From a virus, in IMG/VR virus record IMGVR_UViG_3300047564_005375, positions 1-64,000 of that record: 64,000 nucleotides of DNA, one strand, 5' to 3'. The notes under the pieces were generated by a model. The model had not been told where the DNA came from. It was given only the letters and a program-made list of their open reading frames with translations, and did not search any database. Shown piece after piece: positions 37,701 to 46,131 of this stretch; position 1 is the stretch's first letter; every line of letters begins with the position of its first letter. Both the position numbers and the translations under genes were made by a program.

Positions 37701-38946
37701 TTTCAGGACCCAACTCTGTTTTAAATGCATAAACCTCTTGCCCTGTGTTAGATAAAATATAGGGTTTGTCATTGAGGTATTTTGTGAACCAAGAATCAGA
37801 AGCCCCTCTTACTTTATTGTAATATTCTTTTAGGGTTTTCCTATATGTTTCTGCGTCAGTGAGTGGTTGTAAATCCACTTTAGTATAAGACGCAACAATT
37901 TTCTCTTGGAAATTTTTTAATCTATAACCTAATTCAGGCAAAGTGAGTTCAGGAAAATCCAAAGGAATCAAACCTTTGCTTTTATACTCACCATAAACTT
38001 CCCTTATTTTTTGATAACCTCTTTGACTTACAACTGTTTCACTAATACTATATTCCGAGTTATTGGCATCTGCAGAATTCGCCAATTGTGAATTTAATTG
38101 ACTTCTTGTTGTTGTGTCATTCTGTTGGGAGTCAATCGGAGTACGATTAATATTAAAAGTTGAGGTATACATGTTAGGTAACGCCGCAAGGTGTCCCAAT
38201 GTAATCTCATTCAAAATGTTGTACTTGTAACCAAAAAACTGACACGTCACTTGATAGTTCCCACTAAAGGTATTAAAACGAGCATTAAACTTATGTAAGT
38301 TCAATTGATATCTAATCGCCTGTCCGTACCAACCCTTTAGAGTCAAATAAAATTGCGGATAAGGTAGTTGGAAAAACGCGGCATAAGGTGATTGGTCACC
38401 CTGTTCAAATAAAGCCCTACCTTGAACATCTTCAAGCTCGATTGTGACTTCCGGGATAAAGTTTAAACTAGTCCTTACATTTATACTAGTGATACCTAAT
38501 AGACCAGGGTCGATGGTCATTCCCCTTTCGTCAGTTGTTATAGATTGTTTGTAGAAAGTTGTTCCGTCAGCGTTGGAAACTACAGTTTCGTTTCTTTGTA
38601 GTCTTGCCTGACCATTTATTGCACCCAGTCCAGTCAAGTCATCATAATAACCGCTATTGAGAAACTGGTCATTATTCGGTTTTAAAAAATTAATCTTCGC
38701 AATCGAAATGGTACGAATGTTATCTTGAGGTGTACCTCCAATTGCAAGTTTTGTTCTTGGTAATAAGTCAACTTCCAAGTTGGCAAACATTACCAAGTTT
38801 TCATGGTCAACCAAACGTTCTTCAATGATTTTTTGACCGTTCGTTGATGTTCGTGAAGTTTTGTTTGGGTCTACAAGTATGATGTTGTTGTACGCCTCTT
38901 CAACGAATATATTTCCTGAATTATCCGAGAATCCATTACCTGCCAT
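31753..38946 (-). CDS. Giant baseplate hub-like protein
   Basis: 2397 residues. Residues about 160-260 resemble hub proteins of contractile tails: FIPEVTIELEDVQGRALFEQ, then QFYLTLKGWYGQ and NARFNTFSGNYQVTCQFFGY. Residues about 1850-1960 contain MYFNLRHVPMFNGSYMITDV and TPGSFQTQFTGIRQ, also hub-like. Residues about 1982-2152 hold a compact helical domain (FAICYVSSFSDNRFNGYDNN, CRNF, MRDRLRDKI) that looks like a lysozyme or glucosaminidase-type module. Two Pro-Thr linkers then lead to a beta domain and a Cys-rich C-terminus (PCCECYPTG). It overlaps the LysM-like gene by 11 bp. I infer a fused hub, comparable to gp27/gp5 functions in T4. Wall-cleaving activity is not proven. Confidence 0.6.
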   Translation of the reverse strand: MAGNGFSDNSGNIFVEEAYNNIILVDPNKTSRTSTNGQKIIEERLVDHENLVMFANLEVDLLPRTKLAIGGTPQDNIRTISIAKINFLKPNNDQFLNSGYYDDLTGLGAINGQARLQRNETVVSNADGTTFYKQSITTDERGMTIDPGLLGITSINVRTSLNFIPEVTIELEDVQGRALFEQGDQSPYAAFFQLPYPQFYLTLKGWYGQAIRYQLNLHKFNARFNTFSGNYQVTCQFFGYKYNILNEITLGHLAALPNMYTSTFNINRTPIDSQQNDTTTRSQLNSQLANSADANNSEYSISETVVSQRGYQKIREVYGEYKSKGLIPLDFPELTLPELGYRLKNFQEKIVASYTKVDLQPLTDAETYRKTLKEYYNKVRGASDSWFTKYLNDKPYILSNTGQEVYAFKTELGPERRTQALSELTAITQTYNSRLADNPTYGKSASKNFKITNSINKDTFYIQLDPSLIDWVQTTTFQTGIVGPTPQQVADFLKVQYQRLFFITVEITPDGLKEVKQPFFSFIGPQRFDNIIRAMEGDLDNIVNQEENRITEELSNKIVSTDTGIGFRPTVRNVTAVIMASTEAFIRLMDDVHEKAWQVKTDPVRKDFIFRNDTSVPNSDGVDRVQYAANADAAAVQNSEVFVYPWPQVFVENDDPNKNKYELAYPGDPSIVNLTKGYLYDKWPEVEFVEEYLKGTAQRLTGVNQRPPQQNDAQVTSRLNLNAIEFPFVNLAYRNTEELRFFYEIFERQFMYSYYTGFGRLINSPIKTSLISTIGVLEAGNIISSLGISNPYLINKLKNTILSSANYRATLESFSNQGTGAFWQEFIRDIFVTEYLRREVQNNFSILSTDTLSSLVLAPDTNLPGEDTVKELLASTITNQVQFIDTYPFTNEVWNATNLSGYITVGNVASANDTRRTYKIFEPKNLIANFTEVNNITINRPVTSFNYLSTTTPNPINNLSAFYVSRTADNLLPTEGFIRTNTESLPFEKTTSMLNTPYFVNSILVGVQNEKNKVENPYVAASYLLINSLPLSTFREKYKSYENNVTVSLDYIFASFKKFGAIHKVPYVWVLKYGSIWHRYKTYIESGINQTDILSPVWSNFNYVNNYDPVTNNTQKTYNLSVGNIQLQSQFNQLAVQYTNLSVGFYPKAINDFNYFLNGNDLYTNYTDSEINQSIRDGLKIQNLANSNIQTNALTNAGQVSVLNMTTYSCIIPDGIPSTDPNLSVCNDTPSTPQVNYYILPSFGTELNEVRESCFTIQGVQTQDLYNNSSVFNGSVRLFWKLPNYGYFDSNDIVRPAYDEYLNLVPLLGTVPAFDLKNAAQVLTSPYSKIDDMFSVFERSVLDKLEDEFLKFSQSVSNYKNDTVVDPLAVLDPTVNTADRTVGQSNQDINVQYKNFQSLMRELLSVPLPPTYSDEEDLFVKIIDNQYGSFVSKIQNLMGYDVALRMGNPTVYRRRIVDSYISYVTGNLTVADPIPFSPYVQGSLPDGGGTTTFLTSRLVNQNAWRGLDLSVGFSTIPELNYVGNSSYITDFFISSNIQFNEFNATELSQLIKLYATQKLDNPNLTAQDFAGQLQSYLTTYQEFFDQSLNQTIILTQKGLPEISQLPEGRIQSQYDGSQPKVELYEVFKALNDKWIAGSNFKESSLFEDIMFLDRASRDIGQKILIDIFDLERITDSDSINYNMSVFVFLAGILTKNHFSVMPLPAYVNFYNQTQDVAGNNANDVDQTPQDFANDMWGTFLNVDYRNSGPKLICFYSGRPSSYLDMKGNKNFLFRSDAFDIRANNNPLVRQEENVNTLFNNKVVGFNVDIGTRNQNIFYSFRVDQNMGKATSESIQQINQMADFASGRNTATQNVSLYNIYKNMSYNCEVVSFGNALIQPTMYFNLRHVPMFNGSYMITDVNHTVTPGSFQTQFTGIRQSVFDLPLIDNYLMSVNKNLVSKVISAVKQRKDDVSVTTTTQQKNANKSTNPNTTTAEQNSCTAKVKEYPYLDVLGFQSVAGTDTKLNAEQLYNEIKLVTPDQNLQFVIFAICYVSSFSDNRFNGYDNNYGKITLEYNYSDLVEKYFLRTYSCRNFTTNQNSKVSNPVAMFATTNDFLQFMRDRLRDKIGQIRQKSLETFYLQNYPYPTGVSQTRNPEVQIALTKAKILMDKLQGQETPPFKSNIPLIPTPAPSPVVNNLNTTNQIVPTCTPTPSNAVFQFGVGPNTGNPIPTPTPSSTSVIPQSSDDVILNNSAILGTSNLSIRYGSPTANLTGIFSITGQLSQSYPARIYIAQTGTVGSLNIADFTLTPNQVVSSGQYTSTTDGWRTVLSRLAGNQPNYSVVIRVSVTTPAKEHIFTFVRSVIPLECPALGFDADEIISVQDMQTILQDPCCECYPTGTNGANIILYGTTCDLTGSNC

Positions 38947-39259
38947 AATAATAGAAGTAGTTTTCTATTGACGCTTTATAATCTTGTAGAGAAGCCACCA
39001 AAGGAAACGGAACTGTCAAAATTGCTCCGTCATAAATGTTATTTTCAAGTCCACCGAATTGTGGATTGGCTTGTAGAATTAACCACCCGAAAAATGGAGA
39101 ACCATAATATTCTTGTGATATTCTATCGAGTCTACTTCTTCCTACTTTGTAAACAAAAACTTTATCCGTTGGTTTTGGGTCAATGTTTACAAATGGAACA
39201 ACGGTTTGTTGTCCATTAACCAAGAATTGATTGTATCTGTTGTAATACTGAAACGGCAT
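38936..39259 (-). CDS. LysM-like baseplate protein (gp53 / tail protein X type)
   Basis: 107 residues. The core VYKVGRSRLDRISQEYYGSP, then FFGWLILQANPQFGG and a final GAILTVPFP strand, is the LysM-like pattern of short baseplate proteins (T4 gp53 and the P2 gpX class). In contractile tails such proteins bind hub and tube at the baseplate centre. It lies 1 bp after the OmpA-domain gene and overlaps the hub-like gene by 11 bp, in the right neighbourhood. Whether it binds peptidoglycan or is purely structural is not visible. Confidence 0.75.
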   Translation of the reverse strand: MPFQYYNRYNQFLVNGQQTVVPFVNIDPKPTDKVFVYKVGRSRLDRISQEYYGSPFFGWLILQANPQFGGLENNIYDGAILTVPFPLVASLQDYKASIENYFYYYGR

Positions 39260-39260
39260 C

Positions 39261-42200
39261 TTATAACAATTGAACCTTTGGTGTTATGACGTTAGCGGAT
39301 TCTGAAGCCCAAGTCGTTACGTCCGTATTGGTATTGTTCTTGAGTCCCAAGTTTTTGATAAGGATTTTCCTTATATTAGAAGGTGAAGCATCTTTCTCAT
39401 AAGTAAACACTCTCTTCTTCTCACTTGAGAATGGAGTGTACACCAAGAAGGTTTTAAGTTTTTCTTGACTTATTCCGTTGATGAATGCGTTTGTGACCTC
39501 GTTTTCTTTGTTGAATATCGGTCTTGCAATCTGTGTCCAATAAGCGTCAAACGGTCCCGACAAATCAGTATTACCTTCTTTGATGTCTTTAATGTTTCCA
39601 ATAATCGCGGTTTTGAAAGTTTCAAAAGTTGGTTGGTCTGTAGCTTCCTTGGATAGAATAAAGTATTGTCTCTTGTTTGCAACGTTATTCCAGAAAGAGA
39701 TATTATTTCTGAATTGGTCACCATCATTTGGTCTTGTAAATGTAATATTTTCTGAGGTAAATGGGGTAAAAACATTCGCAATAAAAGTATTCACGTTAGT
39801 TGTTGGTTCTTGAACCAACAAACCTGAATAACTTAGACCATTTTGTGTGAAGGTAAAATTAGTTGTTACAGCCTCGTCAAATACGTTTAAGTCTGTGGCA
39901 ATTTTTACAATATCATCATTCAGTTCCAAAAGAGTGTTGGCGGCAGTTGAGGATGGGTGAACATCTGTTGTACCCGCAACATTAAAGATTATGATGTTTC
40001 CGTTAGCCTGTTGGAATCCGTCAGTACCTGTATTAGGTACTGAACCCAAAAATGGTACTGTATTAGCCCTTGTGAGTTGTTGAATCAAACCTTCTTGTGA
40101 CGTAGTGAGTCCTTGTAAAATTGTGGTAATTGAGTTTGCAAATGAACCCTTTTTACTTTGGACATAGTCTTCCATGTTTTTCTTTATCAATCTCATTACT
40201 TTCGGACTATAGTTTTGTCCACTCATAAAGGTAATGAATCCATCACTACCACTCTGAATATCATTTAGGTAGTTTGAGAAGATTTGATTTACCGTAAATT
40301 CAATTTGTGAAGGTTTACCAAAAATACGTGATATCTGATTAGAATTGGCTAATACCGGACCATTTATGTAATTTCTACTCAGTGAGAATATCTGTCTAAC
40401 CGCGTTGTTGTACTGACGAGTCAAATCAGTGTTCTTACTTACCACATTAGTAAAGTAACCCTGAGTAGTCGTTTTGAATTGATTCATAAATGTTTTATAC
40501 TCAGTGGTTCCTGTCTGACTTGTAGATGTTGTTTCAGTTGTTAGAATGTTTCCAATGGTGTCAAAATTCGATGAACTTTGAGTTGTTTGAACTTCTTGAA
40601 CTGTTGGTGGTGGAATAGTAATATCCAAGTCATCCAAGAATTGTTTGTCAATAACTTGATAACTAGTGTCTGTGGCATCTGCTCTGTCGTCATAAACTTC
40701 GGTATTAGCGTAGAAGTTGAACGATAGTGCGTTTTGAAGTTTATCGACAGCATTTTGAAGTCCTTGACCTCCAACAAAATTGAAGGATAAGGTTACGTTG
40801 GCAACCATTGGTTGAACCCCGATTCCCTCAGGATTTAAATCCAAACCTTCGTAGTTAATAGTTAAGTTTGTCGGGATGATTTTGGAGTGATAGAAATCAC
40901 CAACACGAAGTACCAACACTGGAGGTGCCCCAAACGAAGTATTAACCGCATTGTTGTACTCCAAAGTACTAACCCCTTGTTTATCTACTTTTGTTGTTGG
41001 TATGGTGTCACCAGGTCTCATACATTGCTGAAGGAATGTTAAACGAGAGTTCAGTCCCTCAGGAGTAATTGAGTGAAACGCAGGGTGAAAAAATTTGAGT
41101 TTCTCCTTAAGGTTATCATAAACCATAGGAGTTTCTTCTTTAATAACTTCGAAGTAATCACATTCTGACAACAAACCTCTAAGTACTCTTTTGGTAATAT
41201 TGTCTCTGAACACAGTTTCTTGAGTTACCACCTGTTGAGTTATAGTTCTCGAGTCAACAACAGAAGTAAGCTCTTCTTTGTATCTTGCCGAAGATGGAAC
41301 AATGGTTGGCGGCAATTTTGGTGGTGGTGGAATCTTAACCGTTATATTTTCTATCGCGGTTCTTCTGCACGCCATTGCATTCACAGAATAAACGGCTACG
41401 GGTCGTGAACTACTATCGGCTGAAGTTGAACAGAATTGTCTGTCGTAAGTCGCCCCATCACCATCAGGGTCGACAAAAGCAACTTCCCCCGGAGCTGTTG
41501 ATACTATTGTCAATTTCTTTTCATCAATAAATCTTCCCAAGTTTCCGATAGTTCTGATAAATTGTACGGCAGCATCCACACGTCTTTGTCCCAAACTTCG
41601 GTTGTAATCTGCCGAAGCCGGACTCGAAGCGGTCCCTCTCAACACCAATTCGGCTGTGGCTTGTGGGTTTTGTGTTAATCTATCATTTAACAATAAAAGT
41701 TTTTGTTCGATTTTGACCTTGTTAGCCTCTACGATATTTGTAAAAAACACCGAAACTTTTTGAGGTTCCAAACTCGTATCTGCGTAAATTTGCTTACTTT
41801 GAGAACCAACATAAGTGGTATAATAGTTCTCGTAGTTTTGAACCGCTTGATTCGGTAAAGGGATGTCATTGTCAAAATACAAACCTAAATTAATCAACTC
41901 CTCAAAATTATCTTGGTTACCTGTTTGTGAGGTATCTGGAGAAGTATTTGTATTTCCCCCACCTGTAGTTCCACCATTCGATGTAGACGCATCGCCCACT
42001 TGGATTGTGTTCTTGATGTAACGAATTTCTTCGGTTGTAATATCTTGGTTTTGAATTCTTTGTTGGATTTCAAATAAATCTTCAGGATTGATTGTGTAGT
42101 ATCTTGCCGCCAATTCATAAATGTCATACTTACGACAACCAGCGAAGAACGATTCAATAATTGAGTCAATTCTACTCTTGTTGTTTTCGTTGGATAAAAC

Positions 42201-44351
42201 CCTATTAACAATCATATTCATGATTGAAGGGTGGTCTACAACGATGCTCCAATTCAAACTTCCTGAACGGTTCGAGTTCTTGTATGTAAATACTGGCTCA
42301 GGTCTTCCAATAAAATCTGTTTGTTGGAACGAAGCACTGGTACTTTCGTTGAATTTTAAGTTATACGGTGGGAACCACATAATTCTTCCACCATTCGGTC
42401 CTCTCTCACAAACCGCTAAATCTCCATAAGATAAACCCGGTCTGTTGGATGTTCTCCACGCCAAGTTTTCAAGTGAGAACATATACTTTTTGGCGTAACC
42501 ATTAATATCCCCCCCTGCAGGTGGAACACCGTTAATAATGTTTGTTGAATCTTGTCCACCTTCTCTTTTGTTTGGGTAGATGTTAAGATTGTAGGTACTA
42601 TCCAAAACAGAGTATGAAAATCTTCTGTTTTGAGTTGTCATACCATCTTGTTTCTGTAGGTCGTTGTACTGAAGGTATGGAGTATCTTTAGTAAAAATTC
42701 TACAGTATTCAGCCCCCACTTCAGCGCCAGGTTGTCCAATGTAACGAATTACTTTGGAACCTTTTGTAATCTCTTTGTATCCGTCATTGAATACTTTTGA
42801 AACTTGGTCAATGGCATTTCCCGCGTGTTGTTGTCTTCTACCACCACTTCTTGGTTGAGAATCAATTATACGTTGGGTTTCATCTAGTATTGAACCCTGA
42901 CGGAAGTCGTAGTTTGTTGATTCAGTTGGTCCATAACCTGAAGGGGCAAAATCGGGGTCATCAGCAATAACATTACCCCCAGGTCCCACATACTTACCAG
43001 CATTTCCTTTGAACTTAGGTGAGACCCAAGTAAATCCACCTTCAATACCACCACCACTACTATAGGTTGGTCCGTTAGCACCCAATCTAAGAGCTCTACC
43101 AGGTCCTTCGTATAGTTGGGCTAACTCGGATGGACCATAAACCGGTGATTGAATTTCTCTACCGAATCGGTCAACAGGTAAATCACCTACAGGAGAAAAA
43201 ATCTGACTTGGCTCAGACTTAACAGAACCAACATAATAATCACTGTTATTAGAAAAGGTTCCAACTAAAGCCCCTGCAACCCTGTCTAAGATTCCTCTAT
43301 CGTAACCAGGTTTGAATACGTTATAATCAAGGTTGTTAAAAAGTGCCGACTTTTGTCCGGCACCTGTGTTGGCTAAAAATAATTGTGAACCCGTTCTTGG
43401 TTGTCCCCCAATACCCGCAAAGAATCTTCCGATTCCCGCAAACAAGTTTTGAACCCCAAATGCCGCGGCTAATTGTTGGGTGGTTGTTGGAGTTCTACTA
43501 TTGATTGAAGGGTCAAAGTATGAACCAGGAATTGTTGAGAATGGTGCGTAGGTTCCTGACAATCTGTTAAGAGCCGATGCCGCAGCACCTACAATTGTCG
43601 AGGGGGTTGTAATACTGTAGTTTGGTTCCAACAACGGAACTCTTCCCGTTATAAGATTAAAGATATCTTCCCCACCATTTACATTAAGGAAGTTGGCTCT
43701 ACCACGAGTCTCTTGGGTTATCTGACGAGCAACGTTATATTCGAAAGATTTTCTGTAAAATGTCGCACCAAGTTTGGCTAAGTAAGAATCCGAGGACAAA
43801 GGTCCATTGGAACCTGTTGGGTCAGGATTTAATACCAAACTTACCGCACGATAGGTGGATGGGTTGAAATTGGGATATGGTTGGGCATCTGTACCTCTTC
43901 CGTTGTTGGTACGTAGTATTTCTAATTGTCCAATAAATTCACCTGCGTCATATAGTTGTGTTGTGTTGGCATAAGCATTCAAAGGTTTCCATGCCGGTGA
44001 CAATGTCCCTATTCCCTGTAATGCTGCAACTGCCGCCTCGTCCAATATATTTGCGTCTTGGTACCCATACTCCCCCTCGTTGGAGTTCGTGTTCTGTAGT
44101 GTCCCTGGGTCTCTTACTTGAACATATCCTCCGTCAGCCCCGTATTGGTTGAGGGGATATAGCTTGTTGGCAAAAATTGGGTTGTCAATTAAGGTATCAT
44201 CACTATCGGTTGGTGATAAATCTCTCTGAATTGTTTCGTAGTTAATTGGCGGACTGATTGAGCTCGGTGACTTTTTATAAGGCACCAAGTTCCTAACAAT
44301 AAGTTTTTTTCTAAAAACTTCTGAACTAGGAAAATCTAATGGACTCGGCAT
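39261..44351 (-). CDS. Large baseplate protein with an OmpA-like domain
   Basis: 1696 residues, ATG at 44351. Residues 1-560 are Gly/Asn/Tyr-rich and low in recognisable motifs. About 620-715 carries a baseplate-type stretch (YMFSLENLAWRTS, RIMWFPPYNLKFNES, SGSLNWSIVVDHPS). About 821-1005 looks like an OmpA C-terminal peptidoglycan-binding domain: INLGLYFDNDIP at its start, then LRGTASSPASADYNRSLGQR with RRVDAAVQFI, the N-x-x-L-x-x-R-R helix that contacts diaminopimelate in this family. The last 600 residues are mixed helical and beta. It is encoded between the tape measure and the LysM-like protein, so it belongs to the central baseplate or tube-baseplate junction (place of gp48/gp54). Cell-wall anchoring during injection is inferred. 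Confidence 0.6.
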   Translation of the reverse strand: MPSPLDFPSSEVFRKKLIVRNLVPYKKSPSSISPPINYETIQRDLSPTDSDDTLIDNPIFANKLYPLNQYGADGGYVQVRDPGTLQNTNSNEGEYGYQDANILDEAAVAALQGIGTLSPAWKPLNAYANTTQLYDAGEFIGQLEILRTNNGRGTDAQPYPNFNPSTYRAVSLVLNPDPTGSNGPLSSDSYLAKLGATFYRKSFEYNVARQITQETRGRANFLNVNGGEDIFNLITGRVPLLEPNYSITTPSTIVGAAASALNRLSGTYAPFSTIPGSYFDPSINSRTPTTTQQLAAAFGVQNLFAGIGRFFAGIGGQPRTGSQLFLANTGAGQKSALFNNLDYNVFKPGYDRGILDRVAGALVGTFSNNSDYYVGSVKSEPSQIFSPVGDLPVDRFGREIQSPVYGPSELAQLYEGPGRALRLGANGPTYSSGGGIEGGFTWVSPKFKGNAGKYVGPGGNVIADDPDFAPSGYGPTESTNYDFRQGSILDETQRIIDSQPRSGGRRQQHAGNAIDQVSKVFNDGYKEITKGSKVIRYIGQPGAEVGAEYCRIFTKDTPYLQYNDLQKQDGMTTQNRRFSYSVLDSTYNLNIYPNKREGGQDSTNIINGVPPAGGDINGYAKKYMFSLENLAWRTSNRPGLSYGDLAVCERGPNGGRIMWFPPYNLKFNESTSASFQQTDFIGRPEPVFTYKNSNRSGSLNWSIVVDHPSIMNMIVNRVLSNENNKSRIDSIIESFFAGCRKYDIYELAARYYTINPEDLFEIQQRIQNQDITTEEIRYIKNTIQVGDASTSNGGTTGGGNTNTSPDTSQTGNQDNFEELINLGLYFDNDIPLPNQAVQNYENYYTTYVGSQSKQIYADTSLEPQKVSVFFTNIVEANKVKIEQKLLLLNDRLTQNPQATAELVLRGTASSPASADYNRSLGQRRVDAAVQFIRTIGNLGRFIDEKKLTIVSTAPGEVAFVDPDGDGATYDRQFCSTSADSSSRPVAVYSVNAMACRRTAIENITVKIPPPPKLPPTIVPSSARYKEELTSVVDSRTITQQVVTQETVFRDNITKRVLRGLLSECDYFEVIKEETPMVYDNLKEKLKFFHPAFHSITPEGLNSRLTFLQQCMRPGDTIPTTKVDKQGVSTLEYNNAVNTSFGAPPVLVLRVGDFYHSKIIPTNLTINYEGLDLNPEGIGVQPMVANVTLSFNFVGGQGLQNAVDKLQNALSFNFYANTEVYDDRADATDTSYQVIDKQFLDDLDITIPPPTVQEVQTTQSSSNFDTIGNILTTETTSTSQTGTTEYKTFMNQFKTTTQGYFTNVVSKNTDLTRQYNNAVRQIFSLSRNYINGPVLANSNQISRIFGKPSQIEFTVNQIFSNYLNDIQSGSDGFITFMSGQNYSPKVMRLIKKNMEDYVQSKKGSFANSITTILQGLTTSQEGLIQQLTRANTVPFLGSVPNTGTDGFQQANGNIIIFNVAGTTDVHPSSTAANTLLELNDDIVKIATDLNVFDEAVTTNFTFTQNGLSYSGLLVQEPTTNVNTFIANVFTPFTSENITFTRPNDGDQFRNNISFWNNVANKRQYFILSKEATDQPTFETFKTAIIGNIKDIKEGNTDLSGPFDAYWTQIARPIFNKENEVTNAFINGISQEKLKTFLVYTPFSSEKKRVFTYEKDASPSNIRKILIKNLGLKNNTNTDVTTWASESANVITPKVQLL

Positions 44352-44367
44352 TCAGTATACTTTTCTA

Positions 44368-44374
44368 ATAAATA
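44368..44374 (-). promoter_or_regulatory. Candidate late promoter element TATTTAT
   Basis: 16 bp before the ATG at 44351. The surrounding 15-mer CTATTTATTAGAAAA is identical to that before the tape-measure gene at 46100-46114. Confidence 0.5.
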
Positions 44375-44378
44375 GGAA

Positions 44379-46091
44379 TTACTCCCCTTTTTTGGGGAGA
44401 GGAACAATGGCTTTATCCATCTGTTCCTTCATCATGTTATAAAATCCTTCCTTGAACTCAGGTGTATTAATATAACGTGTGAGTTCACGGGCATCCACAC
44501 CAGGTGGAACATTAATGTTTATATCAATTTCTCCATCAAAGTTTACATTTGTAGTACTTGTCTTGTCCACACCCCCTTTTTCAGTGGTTTTTAGACTATC
44601 GATACTTGAGGTATCTATTTTGTTAACCAATGACATTGCGGCTTTATAGATAGGATTGGATTCCAACTGTTCCTGATTCTTGAAATTATTCAAAGCTTCC
44701 AAGGCAGTATTCAACGAACTATCTTTTATCAAATCGGCGTTGGTGGTCAACATATCTAAAAGATTTTGTCTGTTGGCTTCGGTGTTATCTGACATGATTT
44801 TACCAACAGCATCCTTGAATTCATCCCCCAAACCTTCAACGCTTCTTCTGAGTTCTTCTCCCGATGGAGCCGCCCTAAAAATACTATCAGCTCCAGCCCC
44901 TGCAACATCTCTCACCGATTCGAGACCTCTCGCCAATCCAGTCTGACCGGCAATAGCATAACCAATCTGATATGGTAGGGCTTGAATATCCAACCTCATG
45001 AGTTCAAAAGTGCCCTTTTGACTTCTGAGAATGTCTTCCATAGTCTTTGGAGTATCCTCATATTGTTTTCTGAGCATCCCCATTTGTTCCTCAGTGATGT
45101 TCGCCAAGTCAACTTTACCCACATCCTCTATCTCAACAAAGTAACGACCACCTTCACCCATCTTAGCCATATTGGCAATTAAAAGTTTGTCCTCTTCAGG
45201 GGCGTCAATGTTGAAACTTATTTGTGATAATCTTCTATCTAAATCGGCACTTGACAAGGCAACCTGACTGAACTCCTTGTAAGTCATACCCGCAGCTTCA
45301 GCGAGGTCATACATCAACCTGACTCCGCCAGGATTAATTTCAAACCTTCCTGTCTCTTCATTGAATTGGGTAAACTGACGTGACATTTCAACCAAACTAT
45401 CTTGTAAACCTTCAGGGTCGTTGATTGATGCGTCCATCAAAGCAAATGGGTCAATTAAAGTACCAGCAGCAACCCCCAATCTTTGGAACGCCTGAGCGGT
45501 TTCCAAAGCCCCTTGTGGATTCATAACCTTGTCAGCAAAAGCCGCCGTCTTACCCATATCCAAACGAACCATAGATGCCTGAGCTGCCATACGAGTAAAT
45601 CCTTGTACCCCTCCATCAAAATTGAATCTGTTAAGTAAGTCGGTTTGTTCTACCACAGTACCCATAATGGTCTTGGCGTTGAGTCCAACACTTTGAACAT
45701 ATTGAACACTCTCAAGAATAGTATCCCCAATTGTGGTCATTTCAATTCCCGCTGCGGCGAAACTATCGACAATTCCTGATGTTTCCTTACCTAAGAATTG
45801 AGATACCGCAAAAAGGTCGGTAACAACATCAGTTGTAGCAACTACGTTTCTTCGAGCCCCTTGAGCGATTTCTGTAACCGTAGTTGCAACATCAGTAATG
45901 TTACCCCCAAGTCTTTTGATTTCACCCGCGCTATCGGCTAATACATTGTTGAATTCAAGGAATCGTTGTCTACTCTCTCCGAAACCGGAGTTGATGGCAA
46001 CAATACCATCTTGAATTCTACCAATATTACCAAGAAGATTGACGGATTCTTTCAAACCATCGTTCAGACTTTTCTTATCATCTTCTTCCAT
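44379..46091 (-). CDS. Tail tape-measure protein
   Basis: 570 residues, close to T4 gp29 (590). It is almost wholly helical with alternating Ala/Gly-rich and charged stretches and few aromatics, as expected of a rod inside the tube. Examples are NNVLADSAGEIKRLGGNI, TEIAQGARRNVVATTDVV and LETAQAFQRLGVAAGTLI. A short beta stretch with INVPPGV lies near the C-terminus (about 520-540). It sets tail length and is ejected before DNA. The call is supported by length and by the two chaperone-like genes immediately upstream, a hallmark arrangement of tape measures. Confidence 0.7.
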   Translation of the reverse strand: MEEDDKKSLNDGLKESVNLLGNIGRIQDGIVAINSGFGESRQRFLEFNNVLADSAGEIKRLGGNITDVATTVTEIAQGARRNVVATTDVVTDLFAVSQFLGKETSGIVDSFAAAGIEMTTIGDTILESVQYVQSVGLNAKTIMGTVVEQTDLLNRFNFDGGVQGFTRMAAQASMVRLDMGKTAAFADKVMNPQGALETAQAFQRLGVAAGTLIDPFALMDASINDPEGLQDSLVEMSRQFTQFNEETGRFEINPGGVRLMYDLAEAAGMTYKEFSQVALSSADLDRRLSQISFNIDAPEEDKLLIANMAKMGEGGRYFVEIEDVGKVDLANITEEQMGMLRKQYEDTPKTMEDILRSQKGTFELMRLDIQALPYQIGYAIAGQTGLARGLESVRDVAGAGADSIFRAAPSGEELRRSVEGLGDEFKDAVGKIMSDNTEANRQNLLDMLTTNADLIKDSSLNTALEALNNFKNQEQLESNPIYKAAMSLVNKIDTSSIDSLKTTEKGGVDKTSTTNVNFDGEIDININVPPGVDARELTRYINTPEFKEGFYNMMKEQMDKAIVPLPKKGE

Positions 46092-46106
46092 AGGGAGCGT
46101 TTTCTA

Positions 46107-46113
46107 ATAAATA
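46107..46113 (-). promoter_or_regulatory. Candidate late promoter element TATTTAT
   Basis: 15 bp before the tape-measure ATG at 46091; lies within the 15-mer CTATTTATTAGAAAA shared with the 44351 gene. Confidence 0.5.
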
Positions 46114-46131
46114 GATTTTGTGAGATTTTTT

